In this document: positions 35,011-42,344 of the stretch, in pieces
Layout of the letters: each line of letters starts with the position of its first letter
How positions within the stretch are numbered: the stretch's first letter is position 1
Assembly (NCBI RefSeq): GCF_028683135.1
Contig: NZ_JAJUBB010000006.1
Span: forward strand, 208,293-272,292
Length of the DNA: 64,000 nucleotides
Source: Enterovibrio qingdaonensis
GTDB lineage: Bacteria; Pseudomonadota; Gammaproteobacteria; Enterobacterales; Vibrionaceae
Direction of reading: 5' to 3'
The notes under the pieces: model-generated
What the model saw: only the letters and a program-made list of their open reading frames with translations
What the model was told of the DNA's origin: nothing
Databases searched by the model: none
Translations under genes and position numbers: made by a program

Positions 35011-36015
35011 TTAACTGCCGAGTGTGGCCACCATGACTGCTTTAATGGTGTGCATACGATTTTCAGCCTCATCAAATACGATCGAATAGTCAGATTCGAA
35101 CACATCTTCTGTGACTTCTAATCCGTTCATGCCGTATTTCGCCGCCACTTCTGCTCCGATGGTGGTTTCATCATTGTGGAAAGCAGGGAGGCAGTGCATA
35201 AACTTCACGTGCGGATTTCCCGTCGCTTTGATGACGCCCATGTTCACTTGATACGGTGTCATTAAGGCGACGCGTTCATCCCACGCTTCTTTAGATTCGC
35301 CCATCGACACCCATACGTCGGTGTAGAGGAAATCACAGCCTTTAACGCCTTCTGCTACGTCTTCGGTGAGCGTGATTTGCGCACCTGTAGTGTCAGCAAT
35401 GGCTTTGCATTCGGCCACTAATGCTTCGTCAGGCCAGAATTGTTTTGGTGCAACGAGCCGGATATCCATGCCCATTTTCGCCGCACCGACCATGAGTGAG
35501 TTGCCCATGTTATTTCGTGCATCACCTAGATACGCAAATGCCATTTCATGTAATTGCTTGCCGCGACCGTGTTCTTGCATCGTCAAAAGATCAGCCAGAA
35601 TTTGGGTCGGGTGGAATTCATCGGTCAAGCCATTCCAAACAGGGACACCTGCATATTGGCCTAGCTCTTCAACAATCGCTTGGCCAAAGCCACGGTATTG
35701 AATGCCGTCATACATGCGACCAAGCACACGTGCCGTGTCTTTCATCGACTCTTTATGGCCAATCTGAGAGCCTGACGGGCCAATGTAAGAGACCTGCGCG
35801 CCTTGATCGAAGGCCGCAATCTCAAATGCACATCGGGTTCGCGTTGAAGCCTTTTCAAAAATCAGTGCAATATTTTTGCCTTTGAGGCGTGGCTGTTCGC
35901 ATCCTGCATATTTGGCTTTTTTCAGCTCGGCAGACAATGACAACAGATGCTCAATCTCGCGCGGTGTAAAATCGAGCAATTTGAGAAAATTCCGGTTGCG
36001 CAAATTAAATGCCAT
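35011..36015 (-). CDS. argF: Ornithine carbamoyltransferase
   Basis: 334 residues, same length as E. coli ArgF. Carbamoyl-phosphate motif [15 protein letters not shown], ornithine loop and catalytic [13 protein letters not shown] are intact. It makes citrulline from ornithine and carbamoyl phosphate (arginine synthesis) but can also run as the catabolic OTC of the arginine deiminase route, and it lies right downstream of arcA. Sequence alone does not settle the direction. A terminator separates it from arcA and an ARG-box-like site lies upstream, favouring separate control. Also paralogous to PyrB next door. Confidence 0.94.
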   Translation of the reverse strand: MAFNLRNRNFLKLLDFTPREIEHLLSLSAELKKAKYAGCEQPRLKGKNIALIFEKASTRTRCAFEIAAFDQGAQVSYIGPSGSQIGHKESMKDTARVLGRMYDGIQYRGFGQAIVEELGQYAGVPVWNGLTDEFHPTQILADLLTMQEHGRGKQLHEMAFAYLGDARNNMGNSLMVGAAKMGMDIRLVAPKQFWPDEALVAECKAIADTTGAQITLTEDVAEGVKGCDFLYTDVWVSMGESKEAWDERVALMTPYQVNMGVIKATGNPHVKFMHCLPAFHNDETTIGAEVAAKYGMNGLEVTEDVFESDYSIVFDEAENRMHTIKAVMVATLGS

Positions 36016-36121
36016 ATGAGTTCCCTTTCAAAAATCCTTGAGCGTCCGAATGATGAAGACAGTGTTATCTATGATAATAATCACAATTCTTACTGATTTA
36101 CGCATCAAAACGCAACCCCGA

Positions 36122-36135
36122 TGAATAATTAATTA
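36122..36135. promoter_or_regulatory. ARG-box-like site upstream of argF
   Basis: TGAATAATTAATTA matches the ArgR half-site consensus TGAATWWWWATTCA at 12 of 14 positions, about 107 bp upstream of argF. AT-rich context makes chance matches more likely. Confidence 0.4.
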
Positions 36136-36176
36136 TTTTTATTGCGTTGATATTCGATTTTTATCGATGAAAGAAA

Positions 36177-36202
36177 AAGGCTTCAGCGAACTGAAGCCTT
36201 TA
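36177..36202 (-). terminator. Terminator after arcA
   Basis: Minus-strand stem AAAGGCTTCAG/CTGAAGCCTTT with a 4-base loop and U-run, 22 bp past the arcA stop codon. Confidence 0.88.
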
Positions 36203-36223
36203 TCATTTAGCGGTTAAGTTGCG

Positions 36224-37444
36224 CTAGAGACCTTCGCGCTCAATGGGGCAGCTCATGCATCTTGCGCCGCCTCGTCCACGTCCTAATTGGTCGCCGGGAA
36301 TCGGTAAAACGGTGATGCCCGCTTTGTCATATTTCTCATTGGTGTAGACATTGCCTTCGTAGCCAATAACAACGCCAGGACGCACAGTAAGTACGTTGTT
36401 GGCATCATTCCATTGCTCTCGCTCGGCCTCGAAGCTGTCACCGCCCGTCGTGATGATATTGAGGTGTGGAATGTTAAGTGCTTTTTCGATGGCATGCAGG
36501 AAGTAGTCGACTTCCTTCGCGTCCACATCGCCGTTGCCTTTATCCACCAAACGCCAACATTGCAGATCTTTACGCATCACTTGTGGGTAGACAGAGAAGG
36601 TATCAATGTCCATGTGTGTCATCACGGTATCAAGGTGCATACAAGAGCGGTGTTTTGGGAGATTAATGGCAATAACCTCTTTTGCCTGACCATGTTGGAA
36701 CAGACTGCGAGCTAACGCTTCAACACCTTGCGGCGTGGTGCGCTCTGACATGCCGACTAAGACCGTGCCGTTGCCAATTACCAGTACGTCACCACCTTCA
36801 ACCATGGCGTTGTCATAGTCGCGTTGCTCTGCACCAAGGTAGGTAATGAAATCTTGGCCTGCAAACAAGGGGTGCCATCGATAAATTGCACGTAAATGAT
36901 TGGTTTCGCGCTGACGTGCAGGCATCGCCATCGGGTTAAGGGAGACGCCGCCATACACCCAACAAGACGTATCTCGGGTAAACAAATGATTGGGTAGCGG
37001 ATCGATAATGAAGTCTGTTCGCTCGTGCATGGCTTGCATCATCGAAGACGACTGGCGAGGAAAGTCGATATAGCTCAGACCTCCCAGCAGAATATGGGAC
37101 AACTCGTCGTCGCTAAGCGTGCCTAAATAGGTGCGTACATCTTCAGAAAATTGGTGACCGAGGCGGTAGTCGCCAACCTGTACGTCGAGCAACCAGGCTT
37201 TCGCTTCAGGATTAGCGAGGGTCTGAGCGAGGAGATCATGAAGAAGGAGCACCTCGACGTTTTGATCACGCAGTGTTTGCGCGAATTGGTCGTGTTCTTC
37301 ACCTGCACGTTCAACGGCAAGCACGTCATCAAATAATAGGTCTTTATAGTTTGAAGGCGTAAGGTGGTTCAATGCACGCTCAGGACGGTGCAGCATGACT
37401 CGCTTAAGTTGACCAACTTCAGAACCGACATATAACTGACTCAT
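36224..37444 (-). CDS. arcA: Arginine deiminase
   Basis: 406 residues. Hydrolyses arginine to citrulline and ammonia. Motifs: [14 protein letters not shown] (ADI N-terminus), [12 protein letters not shown] (substrate Asp), [11 protein letters not shown] (catalytic His region), and the nucleophile C396 in [13 protein letters not shown]. Not to be confused with the ArcA response regulator of the same symbol. No carbamate kinase (arcC) or antiporter (arcD) is in the window, but ornithine carbamoyltransferase follows directly. A near-perfect ARG box sits at 37459-37472. Confidence 0.95.
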   Translation of the reverse strand: MSQLYVGSEVGQLKRVMLHRPERALNHLTPSNYKDLLFDDVLAVERAGEEHDQFAQTLRDQNVEVLLLHDLLAQTLANPEAKAWLLDVQVGDYRLGHQFSEDVRTYLGTLSDDELSHILLGGLSYIDFPRQSSSMMQAMHERTDFIIDPLPNHLFTRDTSCWVYGGVSLNPMAMPARQRETNHLRAIYRWHPLFAGQDFITYLGAEQRDYDNAMVEGGDVLVIGNGTVLVGMSERTTPQGVEALARSLFQHGQAKEVIAINLPKHRSCMHLDTVMTHMDIDTFSVYPQVMRKDLQCWRLVDKGNGDVDAKEVDYFLHAIEKALNIPHLNIITTGGDSFEAEREQWNDANNVLTVRPGVVIGYEGNVYTNEKYDKAGITVLPIPGDQLGRGRGGARCMSCPIEREGL

Positions 37445-37458
37445 GACTATTTCTCTCT

Positions 37459-37472
37459 TGAATAATTATTAA
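37459..37472 (-). promoter_or_regulatory. ARG box upstream of arcA
   Basis: Minus strand TTAATAATTATTCA, 13 of 14 positions to the ArgR consensus TGAATWWWWATTCA, only 15 bp before the arcA start codon. At such a position bound ArgR would overlap the transcription start or leader. Confidence 0.5.
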
Positions 37473-38001
37473 TCTCCAAGCGTTTGGTATAAGGCGTATG
37501 CACATGAAAACTAAAGGTGTGCAAACGGATTGCCAAACACGATGGGAAAAGGAATATAGAGCGACAGAATTCTGTAAGAAGGGCGTTACTCAGCGAAAAC
37601 GCCTGAATACGTGTCGTAAATCCATTTACCTCAATAAACCTTTTTACATTAAGTGCGTCGCGGCGTTTGGCTGCGACGAATGGCGGAAAAAGGTTTTTTG
37701 CGTATTGAGTGCGTAGCTATGCAGTGAGCTTTCACACTATTCCAAAAACCAGGACTTTAATGGCGCAAGATTTGGTGAAAATGCGCATTTTCCAGAATCT
37801 TGTATTGTTATCGCCCTGTTCTCAAATAATGACAACCTTGTAAGGGAAGGTCAATTTTACTTTTGTTTAACATGGATTCTGTGTGTCTTCTTGCTGATGC
37901 CAGAATGCTGAGAATGGGTGTTTTTTGCGTGAATTCGGCGTGGTAATACACGCAGATCCGTGCGATAGTGCCCCCGTCTTAATTCGGTCTGGAGTTTTCC
38001 A
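37473..38001. other. Intergenic region arcA-rraB
   Basis: About 530 bp. A 73-codon ORF (37498-37716, plus strand; rich in Lys, Arg and Cys) has no recognisable domain, no clear SD, and is probably not a gene. A stem CGTCGC/GCGACG lies near 37656-37683 and a 16-bp perfect palindrome at 37777-37792. No confident promoter was identified. Confidence 0.4.
37777..37792. promoter_or_regulatory. 16-bp perfect palindrome upstream of rraB
   Basis: GAAAATGCGCATTTTC, perfectly symmetric and flanked by TGGT/CCAG-like bases, about 210 bp before rraB. Looks like a dimeric regulator site; regulator unknown. Confidence 0.35.
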
Positions 38002-38406
38002 ATGTCTTACGCTGACATTATTGAAGAACAAAAAGCGGATACCCGCGAAATCATTGCTGCATTGCTGGATGATGGTAGTGATCCTGATGCGCTTTACACC
38101 ATTGAGCATCACCTGTCTGCAGACAGCTTTGAGGAACTGGAAGGCGCAGCTGTTGAAGCGTTTAAGCTAGGCTTCGAAGTGCTGGAAGCAGAAGAGCTGG
38201 AGCTGGAAGATGGCAGCACCGTTATTTGTTTTGACGCAGTCATGGAGTCAGCATTGGAAGCTGAGCGTATCGATGAGCAAGTGGAGAAGCTGGTAGCACT
38301 GGCTGAAAAACACAAAATCGATTACGACGGTTGGGGCACGTACTTCGAGTCAGATGAAGATGACGACGAAGAAGAAGGTGACTTCGACGAAGAAGGCGAA
38401 GACTAA
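38002..38406 (+). CDS. rraB: Regulator of ribonuclease E activity B
   Basis: 134 residues, very acidic. RraB binds the RNase E C-terminal scaffold and alters degradosome composition. N-terminus [39 protein letters not shown] and the core [23 protein letters not shown] match the family; the tail is almost all Asp/Glu ([22 protein letters not shown]). SD GGAG 8 bases upstream of ATG. In Vibrionaceae it commonly neighbours argF. Confidence 0.94.
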   Translation: MSYADIIEEQKADTREIIAALLDDGSDPDALYTIEHHLSADSFEELEGAAVEAFKLGFEVLEAEELELEDGSTVICFDAVMESALEAERIDEQVEKLVALAEKHKIDYDGWGTYFESDEDDDEEEGDFDEEGED

Positions 38407-38413
38407 TTTCGTG

Positions 38414-38440
38414 AAAAAGCCGGCAGTTGCCGGCTTTTTT
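38414..38440. terminator. Bidirectional terminator between rraB and the MarR-GNAT gene
   Basis: 12-bp stem AAAAAGCCGGCA/TGCCGGCTTTTT with a two-base loop between convergent genes. Confidence 0.9.
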
Positions 38441-38449
38441 GTGCCTGTG

Positions 38450-39358
38450 TTAAAAGCGTTTTAACATGGTGACTTCGCAATCACAGTGACCGGTATCGCC
38501 CAGCGGGGCGTCGAGGTGCTGAAAACCGATCGATTCATACAAGGAGATGGCTTCTTTCAAGCAGGCTGTGGTTTCTAAATAGCAGGCTGTGTACCCTTTC
38601 TCTCGGGCGAATTTCATTGCTGTTGCTGCGAGTCTTCGTGCAAACCCTTTGCCACGCAGTTCAGGTCGGATATACATCTTTTGCAATTCGCATACGTTGT
38701 CCTCTCCTGCGAGAGGTGCGATACCTCCGCCTCCCCAGATTTTTCCGTCTTTCTCAATCACCCAATAGGCGGCATTGTCGGCTTTGTAGCTTTCACTTAA
38801 TACATCGAGCGTTGGGTCGGACACGCTGTAGCCTTTATCTGCCGTCAAACCATACTCAGCAGATACCTTACGGATGACCGTTGCAATAGCGGCGTTGTCT
38901 GCGGGTTCAAGAGGTCTCACGGTGTATCCGTTTTGCAGCTCACTTTGAGACATAGCGCGGTTGTAGCGGTGCAATGAACGAGACAGGGTTTCTATCTCAT
39001 CGCTATCGAGTTGCTCCAAATAACGAGCGATTTGCTGGTTAATGCCTTGGTGGTGTTCACGTAAACGTGTTCGGCCAGTATCGGAAAGCGCGTAGGTGGG
39101 TTGGGCACTTTCTGGTGAGGCGTGTGACTGCACGTTGTCGTTATTAATCAAAATAGCGAGCGTCCGGTTGGCGTTGGCAACGTCAATATTAAGACGAGTA
39201 GCAAGCTCGGATGCTGACAGGGGAGCGTGCTCCAATTCAATCAGCACATGGCATTGGACGGTGGTTAGGTTTGTCGTGCCATAGATGTTGTCGAGTAGCC
39301 CTCTATGACGGAGTAGCTGTCTAACGAGTTGGCGAATTTCGACTGGGCCTGCTGCCAT
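38450..39358 (-). CDS. MarR-type regulator fused to a GNAT acetyltransferase
   Basis: 302 residues in two domains. Residues 1-~145: winged-helix MarR domain ([40 protein letters not shown]). Residues ~152-302: GNAT domain ([21 protein letters not shown], acetyl-CoA loop [29 protein letters not shown], and [18 protein letters not shown]). Such bifunctional MarR/GNAT proteins are widespread; substrate unknown, though small amines or amino acids are common for this GNAT type. Monocistronic. Confidence 0.9.
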   Translation of the reverse strand: MAAGPVEIRQLVRQLLRHRGLLDNIYGTTNLTTVQCHVLIELEHAPLSASELATRLNIDVANANRTLAILINNDNVQSHASPESAQPTYALSDTGRTRLREHHQGINQQIARYLEQLDSDEIETLSRSLHRYNRAMSQSELQNGYTVRPLEPADNAAIATVIRKVSAEYGLTADKGYSVSDPTLDVLSESYKADNAAYWVIEKDGKIWGGGGIAPLAGEDNVCELQKMYIRPELRGKGFARRLAATAMKFAREKGYTACYLETTACLKEAISLYESIGFQHLDAPLGDTGHCDCEVTMLKRF

Positions 39359-39534
39359 TGTTTAGTCCTTTTTACATCCAGTGTATTGAGAATGTGTCAC
39401 TACAACCTACCTGAAAGAGATACGTTGTGAATGGAGGGGCACTTCGCAGTTGTGTATTGCTGAACTGTGTGAGAGCACTAAAAAAGATAATATGGGCGAA
39501 AGGAAGCCGAAACAAGGTTGGCAGAGGGAAGGTA

Positions 39535-40713
39535 ATGGAAAACAAAATGATTTTTCATGGCTCAGGCCGTGAGTATTTTGGTATTTGGATTGTCAATGTC
39601 GTGCTGAGCATACTAACACTTGGCATTTATTCCGCGTGGGCAAAAGTGCGGACTAAAAAGTATTTTTATGGCAATACGGAGCTTGCGGGTGACCGCTTTG
39701 AATACCATGCCACCCCAAAACAAATTCTAATCGGCCGTATCATCGCAGTAACGGCGTTTGTCATCTGGTTTGCAGTCGGTCACTTCTATCCACTTTTCTC
39801 TTCTGTTCTTTTTGTGATTGGTTTACTGCTAATGCCTTGGGTGGTTCGGAACAATGCGCGATTTAACGCGAAAATGAGCAGCTATCGCAATGTTCGGTTG
39901 AACTTCACAGGGACGCTACTGGGTGCTTATGGTGTCATGCTAGGCAGGGGACTTCTGGTATTTCTTGCCATCGTCACCAGCGTGATGCTCTCGTCGGCAC
40001 CTGGTATTGGTGGTGCAGGGTTTGTGATTGGCCTTGGTGGCGCGATAGTGGTCTTTCTGCTTTTTTGCTGGATGATGATGGGGATCTCGAGCTACTTTGC
40101 CAATGGGCATGGCTACGGAAAATTGACGTTCAGTGCTGCGCTGAGAATCGGCTACTTTGTTCGCACCTATCTTTGGGCAATCCTGATATATGTGCTCTGC
40201 ATGGTAGGTTTTGTGGCAATAATGTTTCTGATGATTGGGCTCGCCGAGTCATTTATGGACCCTACAAAACTCGAGCTTTTAAATTCTTTATCCCTCGACA
40301 CGATAAGCTTTGAGCATCTGGCAAGCCTCTTTGGAATGGTGACCTTTTTTCTCTTCATCTATGGCATGTTCTTTGTTGCGATCTTAATCGTCAGCTCCTT
40401 TATTGCGTGTCGAGTGCGGAATTATGTTTTTGGGCTAATGATGGTGGGGGAGTCTGGTGATTACCGTTTAGGGTCGACCATGAATACGGCCTCTTACACC
40501 ATGCTGATAGTGACGAACTTTCTGATGCAGGTCTTTACGCTTGGGTTTGCCAGACCTTGGGTGAAAGTGAGAACAGCGAAATATTTACTCTCAGTGACAA
40601 CGGTTTATGGCGATCTTGATGCATTACGTGCATTTGATGATGATGACAGCATGAAATCAGCGATCGGTGATGAAGTGTCTCAAGCCTTCGATCTGGATAT
40701 TGGGTTAGGCTGA
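39535..40713 (+). CDS. DUF898 (YjgN-like) membrane protein
   Basis: 392 residues from the ATG at 39535, chosen because SD GAGGGAAGG precedes it and because MENKMIFHGSGREYFGIW is the usual family start; upstream in-frame codons to 39427 look non-coding. About eight to ten membrane segments. DUF898 repeats: ILTLGIYSAWAKVRTKKYFYGNT near the N-terminus and TLGFARPWVKVRTAKYLLSVT near the C-terminus, facing the cytosol. Function unknown. Its TGA overlaps the ATG of the M48 peptidase gene by one base (TGATG), so the two are translationally coupled. Confidence 0.87.
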   Translation: MENKMIFHGSGREYFGIWIVNVVLSILTLGIYSAWAKVRTKKYFYGNTELAGDRFEYHATPKQILIGRIIAVTAFVIWFAVGHFYPLFSSVLFVIGLLLMPWVVRNNARFNAKMSSYRNVRLNFTGTLLGAYGVMLGRGLLVFLAIVTSVMLSSAPGIGGAGFVIGLGGAIVVFLLFCWMMMGISSYFANGHGYGKLTFSAALRIGYFVRTYLWAILIYVLCMVGFVAIMFLMIGLAESFMDPTKLELLNSLSLDTISFEHLASLFGMVTFFLFIYGMFFVAILIVSSFIACRVRNYVFGLMMVGESGDYRLGSTMNTASYTMLIVTNFLMQVFTLGFARPWVKVRTAKYLLSVTTVYGDLDALRAFDDDDSMKSAIGDEVSQAFDLDIGLG

Positions 40714-41717
40714 TGACAGAGGGTATTGCGTATCTGGCTGGAGATTCCGCAAAACATGCAGCAACCCTTTCCATCGTGGGTGAGAGCAAGGCAGTGCTGC
40801 ATGTGGGGGATCAATCGATTGAGGCCAGTATTGACGACGTTTCTTTATCCGACAGGATTGGACGGTTGCCGTTACAACTGCGCTTTCCAACTGGAGAGTT
40901 ATTCATTCCTCACAAAGAAACAGAGCTTCCCTATTGTTTCTATGTGCCGTCGAAGAGTTGGCTAACTAAGCTCGAAACCAATCTTAGCGTGATACTGAGC
41001 AGTGTAGCCGCTTCTGTACTTATTGTTGCCTTGTTTATCTGGGTGGGTATTCCAGCTATCAGCCAAGGGATCGCGACCTCGCTACCCCAGCAGGTGCCTG
41101 AGATGGTAGGAGAACATGTGCTGGAACAGCTGGACAATGGCATGTTTACGGCATCAGAGTTGCCAGAAGATCGAAAGGCAAGTATCACGAACCAGTTTGA
41201 GCGCGTGGTTGCGCGTATGCCGCCAATGCCGATTGCGCCCAAGCTAAAGTTCCGAAATTGGCCCAAAGGACCCAATGCATTTGCATTCAGTGATGGCACT
41301 GTGGTGCTGCTTGACCCATTGGTCGAGTTGGCAGAAACCGATGAGCAATTGGAAAGTATTATTCTTCATGAGCTTGGACATGTGTATCACCAACATGTCA
41401 TGACGGCACTTGTCCGTTCTACCATGCTGTCAGTGACCGTGGCGTTGGTTACCGGAGAGAGCACTGGAGTGATAGATTTGCTGACGGGCTTTGGCGTGCT
41501 CTTAGTGTCTTCGGGGTATTCGAGAGAAGCGGAAGAAGAGTCTGATGCGTTTGCAGCTAAATACCTGTATGAGCAATATGGCACGACAGAATCACAAGCG
41601 GAAATGTTTCGCTTAATGCAGTCAGAAAGTGCCCGTGTTGGGATCGTGGAGTGGTTAAGCTCACACCCAGATACCGATCGTCGTATAGAGGCAGCAGCGC
41701 AGTATCAACCAGAGTAG
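40713..41717 (+). CDS. M48 family metallopeptidase, membrane-anchored
   Basis: 334 residues. An N-terminal domain of about 90 residues, rich in beta strands (AYLAGDSAKHAATLSIVGESK...), no signal peptide, is followed by one membrane helix (LSVILSSVAASVLIVALFIWVGI, about 93-115) and an M48 zinc peptidase domain on the far side: IILHELGHVYHQH and the third ligand in SREAEEESDAFAAKYLYE, then SSHPDTDRRIEAA. The layout (cytosolic N-domain, periplasmic peptidase) suggests envelope quality control together with the DUF898 protein; this is inference from the gene coupling. Confidence 0.88.
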   Translation: MTEGIAYLAGDSAKHAATLSIVGESKAVLHVGDQSIEASIDDVSLSDRIGRLPLQLRFPTGELFIPHKETELPYCFYVPSKSWLTKLETNLSVILSSVAASVLIVALFIWVGIPAISQGIATSLPQQVPEMVGEHVLEQLDNGMFTASELPEDRKASITNQFERVVARMPPMPIAPKLKFRNWPKGPNAFAFSDGTVVLLDPLVELAETDEQLESIILHELGHVYHQHVMTALVRSTMLSVTVALVTGESTGVIDLLTGFGVLLVSSGYSREAEEESDAFAAKYLYEQYGTTESQAEMFRLMQSESARVGIVEWLSSHPDTDRRIEAAAQYQPE

Positions 41718-41731
41718 GTTTTTAGACCATT

Positions 41732-41759
41732 AAAAAGGGTAGCCTAGGCTGCCCTTTTT
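41732..41759. terminator. Bidirectional terminator between the M48 and DUF2061 genes
   Basis: Stem AAAAAGGGTAGCC/GGCTGCCCTTTTT (one T-G mismatch pair) between convergent genes. Confidence 0.85.
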
Positions 41760-41769
41760 CTTTTCAACG

Positions 41770-42174
41770 TTATGCGGCTACAGCGTGGTTGTGGTTGCAT
41801 GCCATGATGCTGAAGTCTTCTTTTTTCTGCCATACACGCTCATGGAAGTAGTAAGCCATGGTGTTGATACAAGGCTCAATCATTGCCATTACGCTACCAA
41901 TCAAGATATCACCCGTCAGCAGATACGCGACACCAAATGCAACGCTGAAGTGAACGACGGCGAAACTTGCAGTTTTACGTGCCGGGTTCATGCTAGTGGT
42001 GCGCTTCAGCAACTTGCTGTCCCATGCTTTCTCATGGAAGTAAAACGCGACCGTATTAACCATGGGTTCTACCATGGCGATCAGGCTACCCAGCAGAATG
42101 TCGCCAGTAAGTGCGTATGCGACAGTAAATGCAACGGTAAAGTGAATCACAGCAAAACTCATGGTCTTTTTCAT
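41770..42174 (-). CDS. Tandem DUF2061 membrane protein
   Basis: 134 residues containing the same ~60-residue unit twice: MSFAVIHFTVAFTVAYALTG...GSLIAMVEPMVNTVAFYFHEKAW, and ASFAVVHFSVAFGVAYLLTG...GSVMAMIEPCINTMAYYFHERVW. Each unit has two membrane helices and ends in FHE(K/R)xW, the DUF2061 signature; four helices in all. This resembles the four-helix PACE-type transporters in layout, but the family assignment here is DUF2061 and the function is unknown. The tail ACNHNHAVAA holds a Cys and two His. A Fur-like site lies 32 bp upstream. Confidence 0.85.
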   Translation of the reverse strand: MKKTMSFAVIHFTVAFTVAYALTGDILLGSLIAMVEPMVNTVAFYFHEKAWDSKLLKRTTSMNPARKTASFAVVHFSVAFGVAYLLTGDILIGSVMAMIEPCINTMAYYFHERVWQKKEDFSIMACNHNHAVAA

Positions 42175-42205
42175 AATATGTCCCTCTATTGGATAAGCAT
42201 ATTAT

Positions 42206-42220
42206 TGCGAATGATTATCA
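42206..42220 (-). promoter_or_regulatory. Fur-box-like site upstream of the DUF2061 gene
   Basis: TGCGAATGATTATCA fits the 7-1-7 Fur consensus TGATAATNATTATCA at 12 of 14 non-N positions, right half perfect, 32-46 bp upstream of the gene start. Confidence 0.45.
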
Positions 42221-42292
42221 ATTGCTGAATTCGATTGTTGTTATTAATTTGATAGGTAAAACTAATTGAGTGGGTTTGGGGCAGGCAAAAGA

Positions 42293-42322
42293 AAAAGGCC
42301 GACGATTTCTCGTCAGCCTTTT
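42293..42322 (-). terminator. Terminator after valS
   Basis: Minus-strand stem AAAAGGCTGACGA/TCGTCGGCCTTTT (with one internal mismatch) with a 4-base loop; 22 bp after the stop codon. Confidence 0.8.
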
Positions 42323-42344
42323 CTTTGATGTTACTTAGCAGGAA

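Noticed and set aside
37498..37716. 73-codon ORF between arcA and rraB
   Set aside because: No ribosome binding site, no recognisable domain, unusual Lys/Cys-rich composition; position in an intergenic region explains it as chance.
40713..41717. M48 gene considered as HtpX
   Set aside because: HtpX has four membrane helices with the HExxH between them; this protein has an N-terminal soluble domain and a single helix, so it is a different M48 subtype.
41770..42174. Considered as a PACE (AceI-type) efflux protein
   Set aside because: Four-helix layout is similar, but the repeated FHE(K/R)xW ends and unit structure fit DUF2061 better.
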